Below are positions 26,414 through 35,475 of a stretch of DNA of 64,000 bases, in pieces. A model generated the notes under the pieces. That model was not told the origin of the DNA. It searched no databases and saw only the letters and a list, made by a program, of their open reading frames with translations. The stretch spans positions 1-64,000 of the forward strand of contig JAIXOX010000041.1 of the NCBI GenBank assembly GCA_027486555.1, given 5' to 3'. Position numbers and translations under genes: made by a program. The DNA is from Comamonadaceae bacterium. GTDB taxonomy: Bacteria > Pseudomonadota > Gammaproteobacteria > Burkholderiales > Burkholderiaceae_C. Numbering within the stretch: the stretch's first letter is position 1; every line of letters begins with the position of its first letter.

Positions 26414-27433
26414 TTACTTCTGGATTTGTGACCAGACGCGTGAACGGATCTGATCAGTCAAGCTGTCAGGCAATGGCACGTAGTCCAGATCAGCGGCCAT
26501 CTTCTTGCCGTTCTTGAAGGACCAGTCGAAGAACTTCAGGGCTTCAGCCGAAGCAGCTTTGTCTGCAGGCGCTTTGTACATCAAGATGAAAGAAGCCGTG
26601 CTGACGGGCCAGCTGTTGTCACCTTTGGCATTGACCATGGACACACCCATGCCTGGCACGCTGAACCAGTCGGCACCAGCTGCTGCGGCTGCAAAAGTTG
26701 CATCGTCAGGGCTAACGAATTTGCCATTGGCGTTTTGAATTTGCATGAAATTCATGTTGTTCTTTTTGACGTAGGCGTATTCCACATAACCAATAGAACC
26801 CTTGATGCGGTTCACGTTGGCCGCCACACCTTCATTGCCCTTGCCACCCACGGACGTTGGAGCAGGCCACTTGACAGCAGCGCCTTTGCCCACGGTGTCA
26901 GCCCACTCTTTGCTGATCGAAGTCAGGTAGTCGGTCCAGTTGAAGGTGGTGCCGGAGCCATCAGCGCGGTGCACCACGGTGATGATTTCGTTGGGCAGGT
27001 TTTTGCCGGGGTTCAAAGCAGCCAATTTGGAATCGTTCCACTTGCTGATCTTGCCCATGAACATCTCGGCCATCACGGGACCTGTCACACGCAATTCGCC
27101 GGGCTTGAAACCGTCCAGGTTGATCACAGGCACGGTGCCGCCAATGATCATGGGGAACTGAACCATGCCGTCTTTGTCCAGGTCAGCGCCCGGAACTGGT
27201 GCGTCAGTGGCACCGAAAGTCACGGTTTTAGCGCGGATTTGGCGAATGCCACCGGAAGAACCGATGGATTGGTAGTTCATGCCTGTACCTGTGGCCGCTT
27301 TATAGGCTTCTGCCCACTTGGCATACACAGGGAATGGGAAAGTCGCGCCAGCGCCAGTGATGTCTGCAGCCATCGCAGACGCAGCCACAAGGGACATACC
27401 GAGCGCAGCAATGAAAGATTTCAGTTTTAACAT
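26414..27433 (-). CDS. pstS: periplasmic phosphate-binding protein PstS
   Basis: A 339-residue periplasmic binding protein with a clear signal peptide (MLKLKSFIAALGMSLVAASAMA). The mature start DITGAGATFPFPVYAKWAEAY is diagnostic of PstS, and the phosphate-contact region YQSIGSSGGIRQI and the segment VHRADGSGTTFNWTDYL are present. GGAG lies about 7 nt before the ATG. It is the first gene of pstSCAB-phoUBR and has a Pho-box-like repeat about 75 bp upstream. Confidence 0.98.
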   Translation of the reverse strand: MLKLKSFIAALGMSLVAASAMAADITGAGATFPFPVYAKWAEAYKAATGTGMNYQSIGSSGGIRQIRAKTVTFGATDAPVPGADLDKDGMVQFPMIIGGTVPVINLDGFKPGELRVTGPVMAEMFMGKISKWNDSKLAALNPGKNLPNEIITVVHRADGSGTTFNWTDYLTSISKEWADTVGKGAAVKWPAPTSVGGKGNEGVAANVNRIKGSIGYVEYAYVKKNNMNFMQIQNANGKFVSPDDATFAAAAAGADWFSVPGMGVSMVNAKGDNSWPVSTASFILMYKAPADKAASAEALKFFDWSFKNGKKMAADLDYVPLPDSLTDQIRSRVWSQIQK

Positions 27434-27506
27434 TTGAACTCCAAGTTCAGAAGGGATAAATTGTTATTTCTGCTTTATCAGAAACTGATTTATTTTCTTC
27501 TTTGAT

Positions 27507-27524
27507 TGTGACAATTTGATGTCG
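27507..27524 (-). promoter_or_regulatory. Pho-box-like repeat of the pst operon
   Basis: On the minus strand CGACATC, AAAT, TGTCACA spans 27524 to 27507, a 7-4-7 direct repeat ahead of pstS. This is the expected place for the PhoB site of the operon. Confidence 0.75.
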
Positions 27525-28237
27525 CACATACTTCTCTGATGTTTCAACACAAGGCTCATAGACCCTTTGGGCAACCCCATTTGCTCGATGGATCGGTCTA
27601 GATTCAACACCCAAAGTCGATGCCAGAGGGCTGTAAGCGGACACCGCTTACTTTTACCGGTTCAGGCAAGGGGCAAACCACTCACCCGTGGGATGCAATC
27701 GCTCCTCTTCTCAAACGGCTGACCGTCTCCAATTGGCGGTCATGAGTTGCACCAAGGACTCTGCCTGCTCCTTCGATGTGCATGCCAAAGCGGCCAAAAG
27801 TGATGTCAAATTTACCCTTCACCTGATCAACTGCCTTGATGGATGCCGAGCAGACGGCTACGCCTCATCGACCTCAGTCGCGTGGGGTCATGTTTTTATG
27901 ACCTTACAACGAGTTGCGCACCTTGGCCGACTACCGCGTTCTCCATGCACCATTAAGGAGCGATTCGTACAGCAAAAACTGGATTGGCATTGGCGAATTG
28001 GCTGGCCTCAACCGGATGGATTCTTCTAGGCAGCGTTATCTCAAGTTCAGTTTTTTTGTTGCCGAAGCAAAAGGTGAGTGGTTTTGTTTGTAGGCACCAC
28101 CAGCATGCGGACCCGCAACAGACAAGCGAAGTCACAAGCAAACTATGGCAGGCTGCGTTGCATTTGCCCGTCAGAAACCAGATCGGCAGGACCTGGACTT
28201 TTTTTAATGGACTTTCAGCGAAACACAGGTCACGGGT
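27525..28237. other. about 700 bp without a supported gene
   Basis: This stretch lies between the pstS promoter and the end of the MGDG-like glycosyltransferase. Open frames exist (for example plus-strand 27688-28029) but their translations are rich in Cys, His and Ser and resemble no protein I know, and no ribosome site fits. It may hold decayed coding sequence or a small RNA; I see no clear terminator. Confidence 0.5.
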
Positions 28238-29374
28238 TCAAACTGTATTGACCGCTTGTTTGGGCATGATTTGAGCCAATGCTGTTACAACTTCAAAAAC
28301 CGCTTGGTTGTTGATTTGTTGGACATGTTTCCGATAGCTGGGCAGATCGCCGAGCACCGTGGACACCGCTTCAGGCAGTTCACTGACTGAAGAAATGATC
28401 TTGCCAAGCTTGTTCTCCTCCACCCAGGTCGTGTTGTAGCGCTCCTGGGGCATGGTCGCGGAATTTCGGAACGTGATGACAGGCAATCCCATGTGGACCG
28501 CCTCACTCAAACTGCCCGGGCCGGGTTTACCCACAAAGTAATCACTCAGCTGCATGAATTGATCGATCTCTTTGGTAAATCCCAAGACAAGGTGTTGGGC
28601 GCGGTTCGATTGCGCCGCTATTTTTTGAGCCAAAGCGCTGTTGTGCCCCGCTACAAAAATCAGTTGTTGATCCGGCAAGGCCTTGGCAATTTTGAGCATG
28701 TCATTGGAGCCATGTCCCCCAAACAGAACCAACCCAGTGGGGCGATGGGGGTCCAGACCCAATTGCGCGAAACGCTCGATTTTGTCAACACTTGGTTTAC
28801 TGTAAAAGCTGGGACGCAAAATCATGCCGGATGTCTGAATGATGGACCCGGCGTCATAGCCCAAACTTGCGGCCTGGGATGCCGCAAACTCAGTCCCACA
28901 GATGATGAACTGACCTTGGTTGGGCTCGATCCAGAAGTTGGGCGGGTAATCGGCCATATCGGTCAACACTGTGACGTAAGGGGCGTCAGGTAACTCTTCA
29001 CGCAGTGCCTCGTACATGACCTTGTTGAAATTGGGCACCAACGAGACAACCAAGTGTGGCCGCGTCATGCGCCAGAATGAACACATCTTTTTTTTGAGCT
29101 TTGGCAAAGACAGGCGAATCATCGCCTGAAACAGTTTGAGCTCTGTTGCCAAACCTCGAGTCCAACCCCTCTTGAGTCTCAAGTTGTACAAATCTTCAGG
29201 GGCAAAACCTGTCAATTTTTGGTAGTACCGATCCGAATCAAGAACGTCAAAGAGATTGATCAAAACCACGTCCCATTGAGGGTGGATCTGGGAGATTACT
29301 TCTTGCAGCGCCAAAGCAGCCGATTTGTGGCCACCCCCAGCATTGAAATAGATCAGTTGGACGGTATGGGTCAT
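28238..29374 (-). CDS. MGDG-synthase-like glycosyltransferase (GT28)
   Basis: A GT-B enzyme of about 378 residues. The N-terminus VQLIYFNAGGGHKSAALAL is the GGGH motif of monogalactosyldiacylglycerol synthases and related UgtP/MurG-like enzymes. The C-domain has GLVLFGGHGSNDM and the donor site DYFVGKPGPGSLSEAVHMGLPVI. Such enzymes glycosylate diacylglycerol, so it may build a phosphorus-free glycolipid. I prefer ATG 29374 (family-like N-terminus) over ATG 29398. It lies between the pst operon and a ParA-like pair, near Pho-box-like repeats. The acceptor could also be another isoprenoid or lipid. Confidence 0.82.
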   Translation of the reverse strand: MTHTVQLIYFNAGGGHKSAALALQEVISQIHPQWDVVLINLFDVLDSDRYYQKLTGFAPEDLYNLRLKRGWTRGLATELKLFQAMIRLSLPKLKKKMCSFWRMTRPHLVVSLVPNFNKVMYEALREELPDAPYVTVLTDMADYPPNFWIEPNQGQFIICGTEFAASQAASLGYDAGSIIQTSGMILRPSFYSKPSVDKIERFAQLGLDPHRPTGLVLFGGHGSNDMLKIAKALPDQQLIFVAGHNSALAQKIAAQSNRAQHLVLGFTKEIDQFMQLSDYFVGKPGPGSLSEAVHMGLPVITFRNSATMPQERYNTTWVEENKLGKIISSVSELPEAVSTVLGDLPSYRKHVQQINNQAVFEVVTALAQIMPKQAVNTV

Positions 29375-29403
29375 TTTTAAATTTTGACGTTTTTGCATGT
29401 CAT

Positions 29404-29421
29404 CGTCATGACCATGTCAGC
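29404..29421 (+). promoter_or_regulatory. Pho-box-like repeat in the divergent region
   Basis: CGTCATG (29404-29410), ACCA, TGTCAGC (29415-29421). The surrounding TCATGA-rich sequence also gives matches on the minus strand, so this patch may serve the glycosyltransferase, the rightward gene pair, or both. Confidence 0.5.
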
Positions 29422-29454
29422 CTGTGATCAGCAGTCACTCCATTGAATTGGAAA

Positions 29455-29472
29455 AGTCATGAAAATTTCATA
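29455..29472 (+). promoter_or_regulatory. Pho-box-like repeat upstream of the small-ORF/ParA pair
   Basis: AGTCATG (29455-29461), AAAA, TTTCATA (29466-29472), a 7-4-7 direct repeat about 60 bp before the 86-residue ORF. Confidence 0.65.
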
Positions 29473-29530
29473 AAAATTAGTGTTTACCATGGATTCATTG
29501 CAATCAAAATAGGTGTTTTTTGGATAAAAC

Positions 29531-29791
29531 ATGCGTGCAATCAACAAAGCTACCCTCATCATTGAACAGGATGCATCAAATACAACAGCGCAGATTTTCT
29601 CAGCCTTGATCATTTCGTTGCAAAATGAAAGCGATTTCTCACTCAAAGATCTGTACTCTCTAGAAAGTAAAGATTTCGATCTGGCGATGGACATCTTGGA
29701 TGAATGGCGTCTAGACCGTTACTACTTGGGCAAGACAAAGACCTTTGGTGCGGCGACACCCACCACGCATCAGTCACACCCCAATCACTGA
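29531..29791 (+). CDS. hypothetical protein (86 aa), partner of ParA-like ATPase
   Basis: A small acidic protein I cannot assign. Its first 70 residues look well folded and helical (TTAQIFSALIISLQNESDFSLKDLYSLES, then DFDLAMDILDEWRLDRYY). The last 16 residues are His/Thr-rich and may be disordered. No signal peptide is seen. It is followed 28 bp later by a ParA-like ATPase on the same strand and preceded by a Pho-box-like repeat. By position it could be an adaptor or cargo-linking partner for the ATPase; that is inference only. Confidence 0.65.
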   Translation: MRAINKATLIIEQDASNTTAQIFSALIISLQNESDFSLKDLYSLESKDFDLAMDILDEWRLDRYYLGKTKTFGAATPTTHQSHPNH

Positions 29792-29819
29792 CTGTTTGCA
29801 AATTTTAAGGACTCCAAGC

Positions 29820-30449
29820 ATGCGGATTGTTTCATTTGTAGGTCAAAAAGGGGGCATCGGAAAAAGCACCTTGGCACGCGTATTGGCAGTTGCCGCAGCG
29901 AGACAACAGTACAAGGTCATGATTGGAGATTTTGATCTTCAACAACTGACGTGTGTGGAATGGAGCGCCATGCGCATGCGCAATGGCATTGAACCAGAGA
30001 TCGATGCACGCGCATTCAAAAGCCTGAAAAAACTCCGCAGCACCATCGTTGGCTACGATCTGGTCGTGGTGGACACAAGAGGTTTGGCCGATTCATTGAC
30101 CGAAGAAGTGAGCCAAGAAAGCGACGTCGTTTTCTTACCCACAGGCACCTCCATGGATGACCTTCGCCCAACATTGGCATTGGCCAGAAAACTGTCGACA
30201 AACCGATCTGTAGGCAAAAAAATCGTTGTTGTTCTGTCCAAAACAGGCCGTTCCGACCGATTGATTGAACAAGCAGAATCCACCATTTTCGATGCAGGGT
30301 TTGACATGCTCAACGCTGTTTGGCCTGAACGTGATGGTTTTCAGTCTGACTTGGATTTGGGGCGCGCGGGCAGTGAGTCCAGCAACCCACACCTCAAGAT
30401 GGCTTCTCAAAAAGTAGAACAAGCCATGCTGACATTGGCCATGAATTGA
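29820..30449 (+). CDS. orphan ParA/MinD-family ATPase
   Basis: A 209-residue P-loop ATPase with the deviant Walker A KGGIGKST (10-17), the A' region GDFDLQQLTC and Walker B YDLVVVDTRGLAD. This is the compact ParA type, without an N-terminal DNA-binding domain. ATG 29820 is set by AAGGA 8 nt upstream. No ParB or parS-like array is visible. Such orphan ParA proteins position cellular cargoes (for example chemoreceptors, carboxysomes or granules). Placement in a phosphate block under a Pho-box-like repeat raises the possibility of a polyphosphate-related cargo, which is untested. Confidence 0.85.
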   Translation: MRIVSFVGQKGGIGKSTLARVLAVAAARQQYKVMIGDFDLQQLTCVEWSAMRMRNGIEPEIDARAFKSLKKLRSTIVGYDLVVVDTRGLADSLTEEVSQESDVVFLPTGTSMDDLRPTLALARKLSTNRSVGKKIVVVLSKTGRSDRLIEQAESTIFDAGFDMLNAVWPERDGFQSDLDLGRAGSESSNPHLKMASQKVEQAMLTLAMN

Positions 30450-30530
30450 CCTCGTTCAGTGACTGACTTTTTGGTATTTGTGCAAAACGTATCGGCAACG
30501 TAGACACATCGACCAGCGCTGCCTTGGTAT

Positions 30531-30579
30531 TCAGATGTTCAACCCGGATGAGCCACTGTCACCCCTGCTGAACATCTGA
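30531..30579. terminator. inverted repeat between ParA-like gene and phoX
   Basis: A perfect 11-bp inverted repeat, TCAGATGTTCA (30531-30541) and TGAACATCTGA (30569-30579), with a 27-nt loop. It lies between two convergent genes and may end transcription from either side. No T-run is present, so another role (protein site) is possible. Confidence 0.45.
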
Positions 30580-30589
30580 CCCTAGAGGT

Positions 30590-32815
30590 TTACAGACCGA
30601 TCACGCCGCCGTCTTTGCGCGTGATCACGATCGTGGCCGAACGTGGACGGCCCTGGACTCCGTAGCCTTGGTTGCCAGGCCAGACGCTTTGTGGTGCTTC
30701 GCCTGACGCCAGCGGCTTAGACAACTCGCCAGGGTGCTGGATGTTGACAAACAAAGTCCGACCGTCGGCGGTTTCCGTGATGCCGGTGACCTCAGCGCCC
30801 TTGGGGGCCACCAAGAAGCGACGCAGTTTGGCATCACCCAAAGCGGCACCCACAAAGGTCTCTTGGGTGCCAGTTTGCTCAACACCACCGACCACCATTT
30901 TGTTTTTAACGGTGACTTTGCCGCCGTCGCCCACTTGACCAGGAATGGCTGCGAGCATCATGCAGTTGGTCTCGTCGGTCATGGCGCCGTCGTCGGTTTG
31001 AATCCAGCAGATACCGGTGGCCTTGCTGAACCACAGGCCGTCAGGCGATGAGAACGCGTTTTTGGCGCTCAAGCCGGACAAGTTGGCATCGCCTGCATCC
31101 TCTTCTGCACCGAACAAGAAAATGTCCCAAGCAAAGGCTTTGGCTGTCGATTTGTTGTCCGCCTCTTTGAAACGGATGATGTGGCCGTTCGGGTTGCCCG
31201 TGCCTTTTCTGCCGTCCAAGTCCATGTAGGCGCGGGGGTTGGCCGCGTCCACTTTGGTGGGGGTGCGGTTGGCTGCATTGTTGTTGGTCAATGCAAAGTA
31301 GATTTCACCGTTGCGGTAGTTGACTGCACCCCACTCTGGGCGGTCCATTTTGGTGGCGCCCACGGCGTCAGCCGCCAAGCGGGGGTTGATCAAGACGTCG
31401 GCTTGGTTGGCAAATTTGTAAGACGCAAAGTTGGCAACACGCGGATCGGCGATGGTCAACTCCAACCATTGGCCTTGGCCTGTGGCATCAAAACGGGCCG
31501 CATACAGTTTGCCTTCGCTCAGGTACTTGTCACCAGCCACCATGCCGCCGCCCACATCGCGTGGGTCCCACACCGCGGTGCTGACGAACTTGTAGATGTA
31601 CTCGTTGCGCGAATCGCAGCCCATGTAAAACGCCAAGGGCTCGCCCGCTTTGGGGATGCCGCAAACAGCCGCTTCGTGGGCAAAACGGCCCATGGCCACG
31701 CGCTTGGCGGGTGTGGAATTGGGGGCCAGAGGATCGATCTCGAAGTTATAGCCAAAGGTATTGGCTTCGTTGCGGAAATCCCTTTCAGCGTTGGCGCCTA
31801 AAGCAGCCAAGTTCCAGCGGGCAAAACGGTCGTCGGTGGCCGACACGGTGTGCCAGCCTTGGCTGATGGCTTTTTGCACACCGGCAGCGGGCGCTGCAGC
31901 AGCCACGCCATATCGGCGGCGTGCCGCCACTTCTTTGGGGGACAGGCCAGTGCCCGTGCCCGTGGCTTGGAAGTAAAACGCCCAGTTTTCTTCACAACCC
32001 AGGTATGTGCCCCACGGTGTTTTGCCGTGGCCGCAATTGTTCAAAGTGCCGCGCGACATGGCGCCTGCGGTGTCCCAACGGGTCACCATGAAGCTGCGGA
32101 TGTTGTCGATTTCTGCGCGTGGGCCGCTGATGCGGGCCGGTGTTTGGGCGGTGAAGCGGCGGTTCAAAGGCGAGTCTTGCTTGATGCGCCAGCCTTGTGG
32201 GGTTTTGACGATCTCGACCACAGAAATGCCGTGGTGGTTGATTTCCTTGAGAACTTCCAATTCGGGGCGCGAACCCAAGTCCCACGAGCCAAATTGGTCA
32301 AACCTTTTGCCGCTCACGCCATTGGACGTTTGGCCATTGGGGTGCATGAAATGCGCATCGGCCGAGCTTTCGTGGTTCACACACAGCACGGCGCGGCCAG
32401 TTTCTTTCTCGGTGTAGCGGCCGTTGGCATCGATGTAATAAATGTCCATGCCGTCGTGGTGGTCACCAATGCGGCGCGACCAGTCATCGGTCTCAGTGCC
32501 TTTGTTGGAGTAAGCGGGCAGTGTTGAATCCAGTGCATCCCCGGTGGCGTGCAAAACCGTGTACTGGTAACCGGGCGGCAAAATCACGTTGTCCAGCAAA
32601 CTTTTGTCCAAGGAAGGAAAGCCCAGCGCCGAAGGTGCTGCAGCCATGCCCGACACCATGCTGGCGCAACCGGGCAGCATGGCCAAACCGGCCAAGCCCA
32701 GACCACCGCGCAACAAGCCTCGGCGCGCAGGGTTTTGCAGCGATTGGGCCAATACGTCTTGGAAATGGGGATTGTTGGAGGTATTGAAGACGGGGTCGTG
32801 ATCGTGGTGCGACAT
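30590..32815 (-). CDS. phoX: PhoX-family alkaline phosphatase, Tat-exported
   Basis: A 741-residue phosphatase of the PhoX family (PF05787), which releases phosphate from organic esters outside the cytoplasm. The N-terminus carries a twin-arginine signal (ARRGLLRGGLGLAGLAMLPGC, R31/R32). The body has AVLCVNHESS, WGTYLGCEENW and GCDSRNEYIYKF, typical of PhoX, which uses calcium and iron. It is monocistronic by appearance, with a Pho-box-like repeat about 40 bp upstream. Confidence 0.93.
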   Translation of the reverse strand: MSHHDHDPVFNTSNNPHFQDVLAQSLQNPARRGLLRGGLGLAGLAMLPGCASMVSGMAAAPSALGFPSLDKSLLDNVILPPGYQYTVLHATGDALDSTLPAYSNKGTETDDWSRRIGDHHDGMDIYYIDANGRYTEKETGRAVLCVNHESSADAHFMHPNGQTSNGVSGKRFDQFGSWDLGSRPELEVLKEINHHGISVVEIVKTPQGWRIKQDSPLNRRFTAQTPARISGPRAEIDNIRSFMVTRWDTAGAMSRGTLNNCGHGKTPWGTYLGCEENWAFYFQATGTGTGLSPKEVAARRRYGVAAAAPAAGVQKAISQGWHTVSATDDRFARWNLAALGANAERDFRNEANTFGYNFEIDPLAPNSTPAKRVAMGRFAHEAAVCGIPKAGEPLAFYMGCDSRNEYIYKFVSTAVWDPRDVGGGMVAGDKYLSEGKLYAARFDATGQGQWLELTIADPRVANFASYKFANQADVLINPRLAADAVGATKMDRPEWGAVNYRNGEIYFALTNNNAANRTPTKVDAANPRAYMDLDGRKGTGNPNGHIIRFKEADNKSTAKAFAWDIFLFGAEEDAGDANLSGLSAKNAFSSPDGLWFSKATGICWIQTDDGAMTDETNCMMLAAIPGQVGDGGKVTVKNKMVVGGVEQTGTQETFVGAALGDAKLRRFLVAPKGAEVTGITETADGRTLFVNIQHPGELSKPLASGEAPQSVWPGNQGYGVQGRPRSATIVITRKDGGVIGL

Positions 32816-32853
32816 GAGAACTCCTAAGGAAAGGACTGATTAAATGGGGTTTA

Positions 32854-32871
32854 TGTGACTTCTTGATGTCA
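32854..32871 (-). promoter_or_regulatory. Pho-box-like repeat upstream of phoX
   Basis: On the minus strand TGACATC, AAGA, AGTCACA spans 32871 to 32854, 40 bp before the phoX start codon. Confidence 0.7.
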
Positions 32872-32945
32872 AAAAGCCCATTGCTGGGGGGGGGCATCAC
32901 GCCCACTGTTCATCCGGTCCGATGATGTTTGGAAAGACGCTTTTT

Positions 32946-33094
32946 TGCAGGAGCGGCGCCCTCGCCGCGATAAATCCTCGCAGACCACCACCCATCTCTT
33001 GAGGGCGGGGCTTCCACGCGGATGACACCGCTGATCGCTGAACCCAAGACAAGCCTTTTACTTCAAACATCACAGGACCGGATCAACAAGTGCT
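32946..33094. repeat. REP-like element with conserved tail (copy 2)
   Basis: TGCAGGAGCGGCGCC opens the element, the inner CTCGCAGACCACC matches the array at 1-330 (reverse strand), and GGGCGGGGCTTCC closes it near 33017. The next 75 bp (AAGACAAGCCTTTTACTTCAAAC, then GGATCAACAAGTGC) is shared with the copy at 46.44 kb. It lies just upstream of the GAPDH gene. Confidence 0.75.
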
Positions 33095-33179
33095 TGGCTT
33101 ACAAACTTGTTGTGGTTTGATCACACAGAAGTGGCACAATCGGCAAATTGACATTTCCAGAAACATCGAAGGATTAACC

Positions 33180-34223
33180 ATGAAAGTCGGAATCAATGGC
33201 ATGGGCCGAATTGGTCGTTTGGCTCTGCGTGCAGCCATGGGCGCTGCCGAGCGCCAATCGGACGACCCCCGCGCAGGCAACCGCCTGGAGGTGGTCCACC
33301 TGAACGAGCTCAAAGGCGGCGCTGCGGCCACCGCCCATTTGTTGGCCTTTGACAGCGTGCAAGGCAAATGGCGCGAGCACATCGAAGCTGAGGGCGACAG
33401 CCAGATCCGCATCGGTGAGCGCACCCTGGGCTTTTCGTCACACGCCAACCCGGCCGATATTCCCTGGGGCGACATGGGTGTGGACCTTGTGCTCGAATGC
33501 ACAGGCAAGTTTTTGACGCCTGAAACGATTCAGGGCCACTTCGAACGCGGGGCCAAGCGCGTGATCGTGGCGGCGCCCATCAAGGTGGGCGACGTGCTGA
33601 ACATTGTGGTGGGCATCAACCACACGCTGTACAACCCCGCCAAAGACCGCATCGTCACGGCTGCATCCTGCACCACCAACTGCCTGGCCCCGGTGGTCAA
33701 AGTCGTGCACGAAGCCATTGGCATCAAGCACGGTCAGATCACCACCATCCACGACCCGACCAACACCAATTTGGTGGTGGACGCGCCGCACAAAGACCTG
33801 CGCCGCGCCCGAAGCGCCATGATCAGCCTGGCCCCCACCACCACCGGCAGCGCCACGGCGATTGCCCTCATTTACCCCGATCTCAAGGGCAAGCTCAATG
33901 GCCACGCGGTGCGTGCGCCGGTCCTCAATGCGTCTTTGACCGATTGCGTGTTTGAGATGAAGCGCGAGACCAGCGCCGAAGAAGTCAACGCCTTGTTTGC
34001 CGCTGCGGCCCAAGGCCCCTTGGCCGGCATTTTGGGTTACGAGGAGCGCCCCTTGGTGAGCGTCGATTACGCCCGCGACACACGCAGCGCCATCGTGGAC
34101 GCGCTTTCCACCCTGGTGACCGATGGCACGCTGCTCAAAATCTACGCTTGGTACGACAACGAAATGGGCTACGCCTGCCGCATGGTGGACCTGGCTTGCC
34201 ACATGAACGACGTCGGCATCTGA
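33180..34223 (+). CDS. ArsJ-associated glyceraldehyde-3-phosphate dehydrogenase
   Basis: A 347-residue GAPDH with the Rossmann start [20 protein letters not shown] and the catalytic cysteine C164 in [12 protein letters not shown]. The gene is 1 bp from arsJ. In such pairs the enzyme can form 1-arseno-3-phosphoglycerate from arsenate, which ArsJ exports. This is therefore more likely an arsenate-resistance enzyme than the glycolytic GapA. ATG 33180 is chosen because it matches the GAPDH N-terminus. Confidence 0.9.
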   Translation: MKVGINGMGRIGRLALRAAMGAAERQSDDPRAGNRLEVVHLNELKGGAAATAHLLAFDSVQGKWREHIEAEGDSQIRIGERTLGFSSHANPADIPWGDMGVDLVLECTGKFLTPETIQGHFERGAKRVIVAAPIKVGDVLNIVVGINHTLYNPAKDRIVTAASCTTNCLAPVVKVVHEAIGIKHGQITTIHDPTNTNLVVDAPHKDLRRARSAMISLAPTTTGSATAIALIYPDLKGKLNGHAVRAPVLNASLTDCVFEMKRETSAEEVNALFAAAAQGPLAGILGYEERPLVSVDYARDTRSAIVDALSTLVTDGTLLKIYAWYDNEMGYACRMVDLACHMNDVGI

Positions 34224-34224
34224 T

Positions 34225-35475
34225 ATGAACGCTGCTGAACGCAATTACGGCATCGTCACCGCAGCCTATTGGGGCTTCACCCTGACCGACGGCGCTTTGC
34301 GCATGTTGGTGCTGCTGCACTTTTACAAGCTGGGGTACTCGCCGTTCACGCTGGCCTTTTTGTTTTTGCTGTACGAAGGCGCGGGCGTGCTGGCCAACCT
34401 GATCGGCGGCTGGCTGGCCACACGCTTTGGCATTGCACGCATGCTCACCGTGGGTTTGGTCACGCAGATCATCGGCTTTGGCTTGCTCTCGGCGCTGCAG
34501 CCAGACTGGACAGCCGCCATGTCGGTGGCTTGGGTGGTGCTGGCGCAAGGGGTGTGTGGCGTGGCCAAAGACCTGACCAAAACCGCCAGCAAATCGGCCA
34601 TCAAAATCACCCAAGCACAAGCCAAAGACACGGGCAACGGGCAACTCTTCAAATGGGTGGCCTGGTTCACCGGCAGCAAAAACGCCATGAAGGGCTTTGG
34701 CTTTTTTCTGGGCGGCTTGCTTTTAGAGACGCTGGGTTTTCAGGGCTCCTTGTGGGCCATGTCGGGCCTCTTGGCTTTGGTGCTAATCGGGGTGGTGAGC
34801 AGCCTGCCGCCCATGATGGGCAAGAGCAAGCCTTCAAGCTCAGCCAAAGAGTTGTTCGCCAAAAACCCGGGCATCAACGCCCTGGCGGCTGCCCGTGTGG
34901 CCTTGTTTGGGGCGCGTGACGTGTGGTTTGTGGTGGGCGTGCCGGTGTTTTTGTACTCAGTGGGCTGGACCTTCACCATGGTGGGCGGCTTTTTGGCGGC
35001 CTGGACCATTGGTTACGGCCTGGTGCAGGCCTTGGCACCACAGATCGTGCGGCGCAGCGCCGATGGCCTGAGCCGCGAAGTGCCTGCAGCGCGTTGGTGG
35101 TCTGCGGTGCTCACCTTCATACCGCTGGGTATTGCTGCTGCCATGTATTTTCAAGCGCCGCAGCTGCAGTGGTGGGTGGTGGGTGGCTTGAGCTTGTTCG
35201 GCTTTGCTTTTGCCATCAACTCATCGGTGCACAGTTACTTGGTGCTGGCCTATGCGGGCTCAGAAAAAGCAGCCGAAGACGTCGGTTTTTATTACGCGGC
35301 CAATGCGCTGGGCCGCTTCATGGGCACGCTGCTGTCGGGCCTGTTGTACCAGTGGGGCGGGTTGATGTATGCGCTCTTGGGCTCGGCGCTGATGCTGCTT
35401 TTGTGCTGGCTGGCCACACTGCGTTTGCCCATGGGCTTGCTCACGCACGCCCCTGCTCAAGAGGCCACACCATGA
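34225..35475 (+). CDS. arsJ: organoarsenical efflux MFS transporter ArsJ
   Basis: A 416-residue MFS permease with twelve predicted helices. The N-terminus NYGIVTAAYWGFTLTDGALRMLVLLHFY and the motif GVCGVAKDLTKTASKSAIK are characteristic of ArsJ. It exports 1-arseno-3-phosphoglycerate made by the adjacent GAPDH. Its stop codon overlaps the arsR start codon (ATGA at 35472). Confidence 0.93.
   Translation: MNAAERNYGIVTAAYWGFTLTDGALRMLVLLHFYKLGYSPFTLAFLFLLYEGAGVLANLIGGWLATRFGIARMLTVGLVTQIIGFGLLSALQPDWTAAMSVAWVVLAQGVCGVAKDLTKTASKSAIKITQAQAKDTGNGQLFKWVAWFTGSKNAMKGFGFFLGGLLLETLGFQGSLWAMSGLLALVLIGVVSSLPPMMGKSKPSSSAKELFAKNPGINALAAARVALFGARDVWFVVGVPVFLYSVGWTFTMVGGFLAAWTIGYGLVQALAPQIVRRSADGLSREVPAARWWSAVLTFIPLGIAAAMYFQAPQLQWWVVGGLSLFGFAFAINSSVHSYLVLAYAGSEKAAEDVGFYYAANALGRFMGTLLSGLLYQWGGLMYALLGSALMLLLCWLATLRLPMGLLTHAPAQEATP

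Noticed and set aside
27688-28029. 113-codon plus-strand ORF in the gap near pstS
   Set aside because: No ribosome site, unusual composition and no recognisable feature.
33180-34223. Central glycolytic GapA
   Set aside because: Tight linkage to arsJ and arsR fits the arsenate-specific GAPDH better; the glycolytic gene is expected elsewhere.
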